From: Lachnospiraceae bacterium UBA3863
GTDB lineage: Bacteria > Bacillota > Clostridia > Lachnospirales > Lachnospiraceae
DNA length: 9,586 bases
Reading direction: 5' to 3'
Assembly: GCA_002392385.1 (NCBI GenBank)
Contig: DGGX01000106.1
Location: 7,863 to 17,448 of the forward strand
Shown here: positions 1 through 7,497 of the stretch, one piece after another
How positions within the stretch are numbered: the stretch's first letter is position 1
Layout: each line of letters starts with the position of its first letter
The notes under the pieces: generated by a model
What the model was told of the DNA's origin: nothing
The model's database searches: none
What the model saw: the letters and a program-made list of their open reading frames with translations, nothing else
Translations under genes and position numbers: made by a program

Positions 1-134
1 GCCAGAAGTGGACCTGCAGCGCCCTCCAGCTCCACAACGGCGCCATCATCGCCTGTGACGAGGCGGCCTGCGGTGAGCTCACCGTGGATTCCTATAAGTA
101 TTTCCTCGACATTGAGAGGAAGGAAAGACTGTAA
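1..134 (+). CDS. 3' end of an unrecognised protein (43 residues visible)
   Basis: An open frame enters from the left edge (first full codon at 3) and stops at TAA 132-134. The visible C-terminus includes LQLHNGAIIACDEAACGELT and ends DIERKERL. It is soluble in character, with three cysteines and no membrane segment. I do not recognise the family. It is accepted as coding because codon use matches the genes downstream and its stop overlaps the next start (TAATG, sharing base 134), an arrangement repeated at the following two junctions. By context it is probably another enzyme of the surface-polymer operon, but nothing in the tail shows a reaction. Confidence 0.6.
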   Translation, partial: QKWTCSALQLHNGAIIACDEAACGELTVDSYKYFLDIERKERL

Positions 135-280
135 TGGAGAATCCGGTCAATGTATTGATCTGTATCCTGGCTCTGCTCGTCGGTATCCTGATCGGGCAGA
201 GCTACAGGAAGTGGAAAGGGCAGGGCAGAGGAACTGACCTTAAAGACAAGAAGGATCCGAAAGGGAACGGGAAGAAATGA
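134..280 (+). CDS. Small single-span membrane protein, 48 aa, hypothetical
   Basis: ATG at 134 overlaps the preceding TAA, and the TGA at 278-280 overlaps the licD start (ATGA). A Shine-Dalgarno-like AGGAAGG lies at 117-123, about 10 bases before the ATG. Residues 6-21 form one hydrophobic helix rich in Leu, Ile and Val with GxxxG-like spacing (VGILIG). They are followed by RKWK and a flexible Lys/Gly/Asp tail with about ten basic residues, so the positive-inside rule predicts the C-terminus in the cytoplasm. No family is recognised. The tight coupling suggests it is made with LicD and MurJ and may be a membrane anchor or accessory subunit of the same machinery; that role is inference. It is easily missed by gene callers because of its length. 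Confidence 0.6.
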   Translation: MENPVNVLICILALLVGILIGQSYRKWKGQGRGTDLKDKKDPKGNGKK

Positions 281-1170
281 CGCCTGAAGAATTTCTCGCG
301 GAGGTGACCGGCTCGGACATCTGTCCGCCCGGTTTTAAAGAGGACTACGCATATTTTCTCGCTCATCAGAAGGCGGTTCTGGAGATCCTCCGGGCCTTTC
401 ACGGCATCTGCGAGAGAAACGGGATCAACTATCACGTCACCTACGGGTCCCTTCTGGGCCTGATCAGGGACGGCGGACTGATCCCCTGGGATTATGACAT
501 CGACGTTTTTGTCCCCATCTCGCAGAAGGGAGAACTGCTGGAGGCCCTGCGCCGGGAGCTCCCTGAGACCTACAGGGTACAGTGCCGGGAATGGGACGAG
601 AACTGCCGCCACTACAACATGAGGATCTATCCTCAGGGAGAGCCGGTGGAGGTCCTCCACATGGATGTCTTCTATTACTGCGGCGCGCCGGAGGATAAGG
701 GGGAGAGAGACCTTTTCAACAAGGGACTGCGCAGATGCGCCATGGTCCGTTACGGCAAGAAGGTGAACATCCGCAAGCAGGCCAGAGGGCGCCTTCGCAA
801 GGTGCTCAAATACGCCGCGTCCAAAGCGGCCCTGGCGTTCGTCAGCATGAAGGGGACGGACAGGACCTATGACGAGCTGGTGAGCCGGTATCCCCTGGAT
901 ACCTGCCGGTCTATCGTGTCCGCAGGACTTTTTGCCTCCTGGTATTGTTTCCCGGCAGCCATGATGACGGAGACGGAGCTGCGCGGCAGCCGGGACGGCG
1001 AGTTCCGGGTACCCGCGGACACAGAGGGATATCTGAAGCTGGTATATGGGGACTACAGACGTTACCCCGCTCTGGAGGACCGGATCCGGGAAGTGACGGC
1101 AGCCTGCGGGAAGTTCCGCTTTTATGAACAGGAGAAGGGACAGGCAGACATGGAGACTGAGCATCTGTGA
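277..1170 (+). CDS. LicD-family phosphotransferase (nucleotidyltransferase fold)
   Basis: This 297-residue protein carries the LicD/Fukutin signature. YGSLLG at residues 56-61 is followed by WDYDIDVFV at 71-79, with Asp72, Asp74 and Asp76 as likely metal and nucleotide ligands. HMDVF follows at 128-132, and the family-typical YGDY lies near the end at 257-260. LicD proteins transfer phosphocholine or related phospho-alditol groups from CDP-activated donors to cell-surface glycans in the cytoplasm before export. The actual donor cannot be read from the sequence, and no licA, licB or licC homologue is in the window. The gene overlaps the small membrane protein by ATGA and MurJ by GTGA, so it sits in a coupled operon. 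The opposing 328-aa frame on the minus strand is a shadow of this gene. Confidence 0.9.
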   Translation: MTPEEFLAEVTGSDICPPGFKEDYAYFLAHQKAVLEILRAFHGICERNGINYHVTYGSLLGLIRDGGLIPWDYDIDVFVPISQKGELLEALRRELPETYRVQCREWDENCRHYNMRIYPQGEPVEVLHMDVFYYCGAPEDKGERDLFNKGLRRCAMVRYGKKVNIRKQARGRLRKVLKYAASKAALAFVSMKGTDRTYDELVSRYPLDTCRSIVSAGLFASWYCFPAAMMTETELRGSRDGEFRVPADTEGYLKLVYGDYRRYPALEDRIREVTAACGKFRFYEQEKGQADMETEHL

Positions 1171-2735
1171 CAGGAGAACAGGAGACAAGTAAAAAAAGCA
1201 GGACCATAGGCGAGAACGTTCTCAGGGGAACAGTGGTCATCGTCCTGGTCGGCGTTCTGGCCAAGCTGACCTCCTTTCTGTCGGAGGCGATCCTGGCGGC
1301 CTTCCTGGGAACGACGGCGACCAGCGATGCCTACTACATGGTGGGCAGCATCTTCCACCTGATCTACCCCATGCTGAGCGTCGGGATCTGGAAGGTCTTC
1401 CTGCCCGTCTATAAGGAAAAGATCGCGAGAGGGCAGGACGGAGAGGCCGCCGCGGTCACGGACAGGACCCTCACCTTCTTCACCCTGGTGTCACTGGCCG
1501 TCATGGGGGCTGTATTCCTGTGCGCGCCTTTCCTTGTGTCGGTGATAGCGCCGGGCTTCCGCGGGGAGCTTCGGGACCTCTGCATACGTCTGGTACGGAT
1601 CTCCTCCCCCATGTACCTGCCGATCATGGCGTCGGCTGTCTACGCCTCCATCCTGCAGTGCCACAATAAATTCCTGGGCAGTCAGATCCGGGAGGTGGCC
1701 TCCCACATACCGACCATCCTGGCGGCGGTCATATTCTACCGGCGATTCGGCATCGAAGCCATGGCCCTGGCCTTCGTGGTCAACGGGATCATGCGTGTGG
1801 CGGTAGAGCTGCCCTTCGTGGACTGGGGATACCGGTTCCGGCCGGATTTCCACTTCCGGTCCGCGGAATTCCTGACCATGCTGCGCAGACTTCCCTCCGC
1901 GCTGGTCTCCGAGGGTGTCACCCAGCTGAATGCCATGATCGACAAGGCCATGGCCTCCACACTGTCGGAAGGGACCATTTCCGGTCTGAACTACGGCCAC
2001 AGGCTCATGAATGTCTTCAGCGGCCTTCTCTCCAACGCCATCGCCACGGCCCTCTATCCCCAGATGATCGAGCTGATCGCCCAGAAGAAGGAGCGGGAGC
2101 TGGGCCGGCTGCTGGTCAGGATCATAGATATCTTCTGTGTCCTGATGATCCCCGTGACCCTGGCCTGCGTCCTCTTCCGCACGGAACTGGTGGCGGCTGT
2201 TTTTCAGAGAGGCTCCTTCACGGCGGAGAGCACAGCGCTGACGTCGGGAATTTTTGCCATGTACTGCGTGGGGATCTTCTTCGTTGCGTGTAACACGGTC
2301 ATCACCGACCTCTTCTACGGCTTCGGGAACACACGCACCCCCATGTACATCAGCATTGCCAACCTGGGCATCAACGTCGTCCTAAACCTCCTCCTGATCA
2401 GAGTTATGGGAGCGGCCGGTCTGGCCCTGGGCACATCCCTGTCCGCGGTCATCACCTTCTTCCTGAGACTGTGGAAGGTCCGCCGCTATGTGCCGCTGGA
2501 TTACCTGCGCATGGTCGTGACGGTGAGCAAGGTGGCGCTGGGCTCGGCCCTGGCCTGCGGGATTCCCCGGATCCTCTTCATGATCTGGCCCCTGAACCGC
2601 TATCTGGTACTGATCCTGTCCGCCGCCATCGGCGCGGGCCTGTATCTGGTCCTGCTCAGACTCCTGCGGGTCTCAGAGATGGAAGATGTCCTGCGTCTTC
2701 TGTTGAGACGCTTTTCCCGAAGAAAGAGAAAATAA
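1167..2735 (+). CDS. murJ: MurJ/MVN-family lipid-linked precursor flippase
   Basis: A 522-residue polytopic membrane protein of the length usual for MurJ (MVN family, MOP superfamily), with about 14 hydrophobic helices. After a short cytoplasmic N-terminus comes a first helix (residues 21-48) and then the family hallmark SDAYY at 53-57. FLPVYKEK follows the second helix, and LFYGFGNTRTPMYIS lies in the second half. MurJ flips lipid II; members inside polysaccharide clusters may instead flip an undecaprenyl-linked repeat unit, in the manner of Wzx. The position between licD and an ATP-grasp gene favours the second role here, so the symbol denotes the family. The GTG start overlaps the licD TGA, with GGAG about 11 bases upstream. 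The tail is basic (RRFSRRKRK). Confidence 0.85.
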   Translation: MTGEQETSKKSRTIGENVLRGTVVIVLVGVLAKLTSFLSEAILAAFLGTTATSDAYYMVGSIFHLIYPMLSVGIWKVFLPVYKEKIARGQDGEAAAVTDRTLTFFTLVSLAVMGAVFLCAPFLVSVIAPGFRGELRDLCIRLVRISSPMYLPIMASAVYASILQCHNKFLGSQIREVASHIPTILAAVIFYRRFGIEAMALAFVVNGIMRVAVELPFVDWGYRFRPDFHFRSAEFLTMLRRLPSALVSEGVTQLNAMIDKAMASTLSEGTISGLNYGHRLMNVFSGLLSNAIATALYPQMIELIAQKKERELGRLLVRIIDIFCVLMIPVTLACVLFRTELVAAVFQRGSFTAESTALTSGIFAMYCVGIFFVACNTVITDLFYGFGNTRTPMYISIANLGINVVLNLLLIRVMGAAGLALGTSLSAVITFFLRLWKVRRYVPLDYLRMVVTVSKVALGSALACGIPRILFMIWPLNRYLVLILSAAIGAGLYLVLLRLLRVSEMEDVLRLLLRRFSRRKRK

Positions 2736-2737
2736 CT

Positions 2738-3811
2738 ATGAAACAACAGATCATGCAGCTGAAGGATGCCCTGAAGGTGACCTGGGCGGGCAGACAGTAT
2801 ATGAAATTCCGCCGGGAGGTCCTGGGCAGGAACAGAAAGAACGCCATCGCCGCCATTGAGAAATTCGGCAAGGGCGACCTGCCGGACGCCGAGAAAAAGG
2901 CCATGGTGGAGGATATGCTCCGCTGCGCCAGGAAGGACAGCTTCACCTTCGATGATTACTTCCAGCTTCAGCTGTGGCGCATGAGCGACGCGGAGCGGCA
3001 CGAGTACATCTCGGACAGCGAGCGGGTGCTCATCTGCGAGCGGATGAACAGGCCCGAGAACCAGAAGATCTTCGACGACAAGGCCCTGACCGCGGAAGTC
3101 TTCCGCAAGTACTACCAGAGAGAGACACTGGGCTTCCGGAGCGGTAAGGATCTGGACAGGATCAAGGCCTTCCTGACGGGCAGAAAAGCCGTCATCGCCA
3201 AGCCGCTCAGCAGCGCCTGCGGCAAGGGCGTGTCCATTGTCACCGTCGACGGCGACGTGAACAGGATCGCGGAGGACCTGATAGCCTCTTACTGCAGCGG
3301 CATCTTCGCCGGCGGCATTCTGGAGGAGCTGGTCATCCAGGATGACCGCATGAAAGCGGCCCATCCCCAGTCTGTCAACACCGTCAGAGTGCCCACCATC
3401 CGCCTGAACGACCGGGTCGTTATCTTCCACCCCTATTACCGGGTGGGAAGAGGAGGCTCCGTTGTGGACAATGCCGGCGCGGGCGGCATCATATGCGCCG
3501 TGGACGCCGAGACCGGTCTGGTGGTCGGCGCGGCCGACGAACTGGGCATACACTACACCGTACATCCGGAGACCGGCGCCCCTCTGATCGGCTTCCAGAT
3601 CCCGGAGTGGGAGGCGGCAGTGAAGCTGGCCCGTGAACTGGCCATGGTGATCCCCACCAACCGCTACACAGGCTGGGATCTCGCCCTTACCGACAAGGGC
3701 TGGGTCCTGATCGAAGGCAATGCCCGGGGCCAGTTTGTCTGCCAGATCCCCTTAAAACACGGATTCCGGCAGGAGATCGAAGGGTATTTGAAGGAGATGG
3801 GACAGGGCTGA
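2738..3811 (+). CDS. ATP-grasp protein, sugar-transfer-associated type
   Basis: The frame is open upstream into murJ, but the start is placed at ATG 2738, two bases after the murJ stop and behind a purine-rich GAAGAAAGAG. This gives 357 residues beginning MKQQIMQL. The ATP-grasp core is visible: Lys155 in VIAKP, a glycine-rich loop CGKGVS at 161-166, EEL at 196-198 for adenine and ribose contacts, then GWDLALTDKGW (Asp314) and IEGNARGQ (Glu326, Asn328) as the magnesium-binding end. The set matches the sugar-transfer-associated ATP-grasp family (Pfam ATPgrasp_ST), found in polysaccharide clusters. Such enzymes join a carboxylate to an amine or other nucleophile through an acyl phosphate. The likely job is to decorate a surface glycan with an amino acid or similar group; the substrate is unknown. 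Last gene of the operon. Confidence 0.85.
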   Translation: MKQQIMQLKDALKVTWAGRQYMKFRREVLGRNRKNAIAAIEKFGKGDLPDAEKKAMVEDMLRCARKDSFTFDDYFQLQLWRMSDAERHEYISDSERVLICERMNRPENQKIFDDKALTAEVFRKYYQRETLGFRSGKDLDRIKAFLTGRKAVIAKPLSSACGKGVSIVTVDGDVNRIAEDLIASYCSGIFAGGILEELVIQDDRMKAAHPQSVNTVRVPTIRLNDRVVIFHPYYRVGRGGSVVDNAGAGGIICAVDAETGLVVGAADELGIHYTVHPETGAPLIGFQIPEWEAAVKLARELAMVIPTNRYTGWDLALTDKGWVLIEGNARGQFVCQIPLKHGFRQEIEGYLKEMGQG

Positions 3812-3824
3812 GGCAAGACTTATG

Positions 3825-3870
3825 AAAGAATCCTCGGAGGCACTTGCGTGTGCCGCCGAGGATTCTTTTT
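3825..3870 (+). terminator. Rho-independent terminator, probably shared by converging genes
   Basis: A 19-base left arm (3825-3843) pairs with 3850-3868, with one A·G mismatch and the loop TTGCGT at 3844-3849. The right arm ends in a T run at 3866-3870, and a second T run follows at 3874-3878. It starts 14 bases after the ATP-grasp stop. Read on the minus strand it lies about 30 bases past the stop of the wall-binding hydrolase gene; there the U run is shorter (TTCTTTC), so it is probably a weaker terminator in that direction. Confidence 0.88.
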
Positions 3871-3899
3871 GCGTTTTTATCAAATATGGCTGCCCGCTT

Positions 3900-6851
3900 T
3901 TAAGGCTGCGTTTCTTCCGCCTGCGCAGGAAGGCTTTCCTGTGCGTTGCTGTCCGCGCCGCCGGTCTCCTCCGCAGGGGCTTCAGAGGTGGTTTCGGAAG
4001 TGGTTTCGGAAGTCTCCTCCGCGGAGGTGTCGTCCTTGCCTTCCTCTGTTGCGGCGGGGGCGGTCTCGCCGGTCTCCGCGGGGGCGCCTGTCTCAGGCTT
4101 CAGGGCATCGGTGCTGTCCTCCGCAGTCTGTCCGCCGACCGCCGGGTCCTGTGCCGGATCCTGGGGCGGTGTGTCCACGACACCCATCAGTACACCGTCG
4201 GAAGCAAACTCATAGGTGACATTGTCGATGGTGACGATGCCGGTCTCCATATGTCCGTCGCTGGGTTCAAAGTAGTATTCCTTGCCCGAAATGGTCTGGA
4301 AGCCGGTGACCATGGCCCGGGTCCGGGGATCTATATAGCACTTGCCGCTTCTGGAGGCGGAGGTGATCCAGCCGGTGCGGAGGATACCGTTCTTGTCCGT
4401 GATATACCAGGCGCCGTCGGTGTCCTGGGCCCAGCTGCGCAGGACCAGAGCGCCTGACTCAACGTCGAAGAAATAGTAGTTCTTGCTGACCTTGCACTTG
4501 CCGGTGGACATCTTATGGGTCTTGACGCTGAAGTAATACTTTTTCTTGCTGATGGTCTGCCAGCCGGACTTCAAACGTCCCTTGCTGTCGGCCCGGTACC
4601 AGTTTCCGTCGCGGTCCTCGATCCAGCCGGTCTGCAGGATGCCCGTATCCTGGTCGAAGAAGCACCAGTCCCTGGCGATCTTCTGATGACCGAAGACCAT
4701 CTTGTACTTGGAATTGAAATAATACTTGTTTCCGTTGACCGTCTGCCAGCCCTTCTGCTTCTTGCCCGACTTCAGGCAGTAGCGGATGTCCTCCGTGCCG
4801 TCGATCCGGACGATGCCGGTGAACTTGGCGGGGATCTGGTCCTCCGACGCGTAGGTTATATATTCCAGGGCGCCGTCCTTGTCAAAAACACCTGTGCCCT
4901 CGCCGATCTGTGCGGTGCCCTGGGGCTGCATGAGGGCGTTGGGGTAGAAGTAGCGGCGCTTCTTTTCGACGGTCTGCCAGCCGGTCAGGAGGACGCCGTT
5001 TTTGTTCCCGTAGAAGGTGCGGGTGGTAGGCCTGGGCGTTTCCTGCGCTTCGGTCCCTGCCGTGCCGCCTTCTGTCGTGGTCGGATCGCCTTCCGCTGCT
5101 GCGGATGAGCCTTCTGCTGTGGAAGCGGTATCTGCCCAGACGATGGTCCCCTCTGTGCTGAGGCCGAGACCGGGCAGGTCCTCGGTGATCCAGCCGGTCC
5201 GCGCGGCGCCTGTCTCCGCGTCCAGATAGTAGTACTTTCCGTTCGCTGTCTGCAGGCCGAAAAGCATGGCGCCGGTCTCGTCATCGAAGAGGTAGGTCTT
5301 CTTGCTGATGGTCTGCAGGCCTGTCTGGCATTCGCCCCGGACGCAGTAGAACCTGTCGTCTCCGATGCTGGTGAAACCGGTGAAGAAGGGCAGGATGTCC
5401 TCGCGGCTGTCGAAGGAAACGGAGGTCAGGACGCCCTGGTCATCGAAGGTCCCATGGGCGCCGCCCACCGTGAGCTCACCGTCTGTCTGACGGTGTCCGT
5501 CCGGGTGGAAGTAGTAGATCTTGTCGTCTATTTCCTTCCAGCCGATATCGAACCGGCCCTCGTCATCCGTATGGTAGGCCTCTCCCTTTATGGTCAGCCA
5601 GCCCCTCAGAAGCTTGCCGTCTCTTAAGCGGAAGTAGTAATAATTGCCGTCGATCTCGGCGATCTGCCCGCGCAGGAGGCGGCCCTCCTCGTCGTAGTAG
5701 CAGGTGTTCCCGTTGAAGGTGCCCCAGCCGGGGGTCCCCAGGAAGGAGGCGCCCTCGGGGATCATGCTGTCTGTCAGGAACTGCCGGATGCCGCTGGCAA
5801 AACAGACGGTCTTCGTATGACGGGTCCCGTCGGCGGCCTCGTACTGGATCTCCCGGGTCGTAAGGTTTTTGCCCGCGGACATGTCGATCTGGCTGCCCGT
5901 GATCGTGAAGGTGATGGTGCCGTTGCGCTTCATGGCCACGTAATTGGTGCCGGTCTTGGCAAAAGCATCCTTCGTGCGTTTGGAGAATCCGCCTGTGCTG
6001 AAGGCCCAGTCCGCCTTGATGGCCTTGTAGTAGGACGCGGTATTGCTGGTATTGTAGCTGTGGTGGTTGGTCTTGACGATATCCGCCTTCAGGTCCACCC
6101 CGGCCTTGACCATGTCGGACTCCACCTCCATGTGGATATCACCGGCGGTGAGGTAGCGGACCTGGCCGATGGTCACGCGGGTGACCAGAGAGGTGTTGTT
6201 GATGTACTGGACCGCGTTGCCGCCGGAGGGCTTGCGGTTCCGACATTGCCACAGGACCTCGCAGTGGGCATTGCCCACGTCGAAGGTCGACCCCTTCTTC
6301 AGCGTGACAGAATGGATCTTGCGGGATTTGATGACATTTTTGAGTTCGGTATAGGAGTGCTTCTCCCAACTGCTGCCGTAGCCGTGGACATTTTTAGTCA
6401 GGTCGTGGTACCAGCCTTTTCGCTTATACTTCCTGGCTGTATAGGGCAGCATATGGGAGGCGTCAGGCAGGTAAACTGTCCCCACGGTAAAATAAGGGTC
6501 CTTCATGATGGTGGTCAGAAGGAAATAATGGTCATTGTGATAGTGAGACAGATAGAGATCCAGCTTCCGGACGTTATGGGCCTTGAGCCAGAGAATGACA
6601 GAGGACTGGCCGATGTTCTTCTCCTTGTCGGTATAGCCGGTGTCCATGAGCAGATAATGCCCGTCGGACTCCAGGAGAACGGCATCACCCTCCATACGGG
6701 CGGGCCCGTAGTCCAGGACGGTGATAGTCCCGTCAGGGGCATCCGCAGCCTCCGCGGTCACCCCCGTACAGAGGACGGCTGCGGCGGTCAGAAGGAAGAG
6801 AAGCGCTGAAAGAAGGACATGTTTCATGAAACTTGGACAGGAGTTATGCAT
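3900..6851 (-). CDS. Secreted MBL-fold hydrolase with cell-wall-binding repeats
   Basis: The protein has 983 residues. A signal peptide occupies residues 1 to about 36 (hydrophobic core about 12-30, then AEAADA). The metallo-beta-lactamase domain covers about 40-350: MDTG at 69-72, the metal motif HYHNDH at 103-108, TAGD with Asp238, and NHHS with His263/His264. This layout resembles ComEC-type MBL domains. From about 366 to 890 come aromatic wall-binding repeats of the GWQT...KYYF...G type, including a duplicated block (437-555 and 624-744) and a Ser/Thr/Glu/Ala linker (about 565-612). Residues 891-983 are an acidic Pro/Thr/Glu tail with no LPXTG. The repeats imply non-covalent wall attachment. 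The start at 6851 has GAGAG 10 bases upstream; the alternative Met9 (6827) has no visible ribosome site. The substrate is unknown. Pneumococcal Pce has an analogous architecture (MBL plus choline-binding repeats), which is suggestive next to licD but not proof. Confidence 0.88.
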   Translation of the reverse strand: MHNSCPSFMKHVLLSALLFLLTAAAVLCTGVTAEAADAPDGTITVLDYGPARMEGDAVLLESDGHYLLMDTGYTDKEKNIGQSSVILWLKAHNVRKLDLYLSHYHNDHYFLLTTIMKDPYFTVGTVYLPDASHMLPYTARKYKRKGWYHDLTKNVHGYGSSWEKHSYTELKNVIKSRKIHSVTLKKGSTFDVGNAHCEVLWQCRNRKPSGGNAVQYINNTSLVTRVTIGQVRYLTAGDIHMEVESDMVKAGVDLKADIVKTNHHSYNTSNTASYYKAIKADWAFSTGGFSKRTKDAFAKTGTNYVAMKRNGTITFTITGSQIDMSAGKNLTTREIQYEAADGTRHTKTVCFASGIRQFLTDSMIPEGASFLGTPGWGTFNGNTCYYDEEGRLLRGQIAEIDGNYYYFRLRDGKLLRGWLTIKGEAYHTDDEGRFDIGWKEIDDKIYYFHPDGHRQTDGELTVGGAHGTFDDQGVLTSVSFDSREDILPFFTGFTSIGDDRFYCVRGECQTGLQTISKKTYLFDDETGAMLFGLQTANGKYYYLDAETGAARTGWITEDLPGLGLSTEGTIVWADTASTAEGSSAAAEGDPTTTEGGTAGTEAQETPRPTTRTFYGNKNGVLLTGWQTVEKKRRYFYPNALMQPQGTAQIGEGTGVFDKDGALEYITYASEDQIPAKFTGIVRIDGTEDIRYCLKSGKKQKGWQTVNGNKYYFNSKYKMVFGHQKIARDWCFFDQDTGILQTGWIEDRDGNWYRADSKGRLKSGWQTISKKKYYFSVKTHKMSTGKCKVSKNYYFFDVESGALVLRSWAQDTDGAWYITDKNGILRTGWITSASRSGKCYIDPRTRAMVTGFQTISGKEYYFEPSDGHMETGIVTIDNVTYEFASDGVLMGVVDTPPQDPAQDPAVGGQTAEDSTDALKPETGAPAETGETAPAATEEGKDDTSAEETSETTSETTSEAPAEETGGADSNAQESLPAQAEETQP

Positions 6852-6952
6852 GATTACCGGGCTCTCTTTTCTATGCTGTCTGATTGATTAAAGGTTGCCA
6901 GAGACCGCTGATGTGGGTGTACCAGCAAAGAACCGAAGCGGGTACATATATA

Positions 6953-6982
6953 AAGATACTCTCCCCACTGAAATCATGTCAA
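6953..6982 (-). promoter_or_regulatory. Sigma-A-type promoter for the wall-binding hydrolase gene
   Basis: On the minus strand a perfect -35 TTGACA (6977-6982) is followed after 18 bases by TATCTT (6953-6958), a 4/6 match to the -10 consensus. Transcription would begin near 6946, leaving a leader of about 95 bases before the start codon at 6851. An inverted repeat (6957-6966 with 6984-6993) overlaps both boxes. The promoter call is inference from consensus only. Confidence 0.5.
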
Positions 6983-7071
6983 CGGGAAGAGTACCTTTTC
7001 TTCTAGTATTTTTTAGGTTAAAACACAAGATGTGCCGGTATTGTGAGATGCGGGTACAAGATACAGGGTCT

Positions 7072-7092
7072 CACAGGGGACGGTTCTCTGTG
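7072..7092 (+). repeat. REP-like hairpin, copy 1 (loop GACGGTT)
   Basis: CACAGGG (7072-7078) pairs with CTCTGTG (7086-7092), with one G·T pair, around the loop GACGGTT at 7079-7085. The same loop and stem pattern occurs at 7501-7519 (same strand) and 7734-7762 (opposite strand). There is no T run, so it is not an intrinsic terminator. Confidence 0.7.
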
Positions 7093-7152
7093 CGGGGGGC
7101 AATACATAAAGGGGCACACTGCGGCCGCGACAGATACATTATTCAAGCCCAG

Positions 7153-7466
7153 GTTGACTAAACGGGATGGAATTCATCCCAGGAAGTTTCCTGCGGTCAG
7201 GTGGGTTGACTAAATGGGATGGAATTCATCCCAGGAAGTTTCCTGCGGTCAGGTGGGTTGACTAAACGGGATGGAATTCATCCCAAGAAGTATCCTGCAG
7301 GCGAGTGGGATGACGTCACGGGATGGAATTTATCCCAGGAAGCTTCCTATAGCCAAGTGGGATGACGTCACGGGATAGGAATTCATCCCAAAAGAGTTTC
7401 CTGCAGGCGAGCGGGGTGATCTGCCGCTATAATCCTTATCCCAAAGCATTTCTGACAGGCAGATGG
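7153..7466 (+). repeat. Six tandem 52-53-base repeats with internal inverted repeats
   Basis: Units begin at 7153, 7205, 7257, 7309, 7361 and 7414, with a barely recognisable remnant from 7467. Units 1 and 2 differ at one base; divergence grows steadily to the right and unit 6 keeps only traces. Units 1-5 each contain GGGAT...ATCCC around GAATTC-like bases, and a second inverted repeat AGGAA-N2-TTCCT, perfect in units 1, 2 and 4. The period is five helical turns, so any bound protein would face the same side. There are no unique spacers, so this is not a CRISPR array. No open reading frame of note uses it. The function is unknown. Confidence 0.85.
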
Positions 7467-7497
7467 GTTGATCTCCTGTGGGCCATGAGTATCACCC

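Noticed and set aside
202..1188. A 328-residue minus-strand frame opposite licD, and a similar 321-residue one at 2600-3565
   Set aside because: Antisense shadows of GC-rich genes; the plus-strand frames hold recognised motifs and form an overlapping operon.
2471..2737. Upstream extension of the ATP-grasp gene
   Set aside because: It overlaps 265 bases of murJ in another frame, and the translated stretch is Pro/Gly/Arg-rich shadow sequence; ATG 2738 fits the family start.
5817..6809. A 330-residue plus-strand frame opposite the MBL domain
   Set aside because: The minus frame has a signal peptide and metal-binding motif; the plus frame shows no family motif.
7153..7466. CRISPR array
   Set aside because: The whole 52-base unit repeats, with no unique spacers; divergence is a gradient and no cas genes are present.
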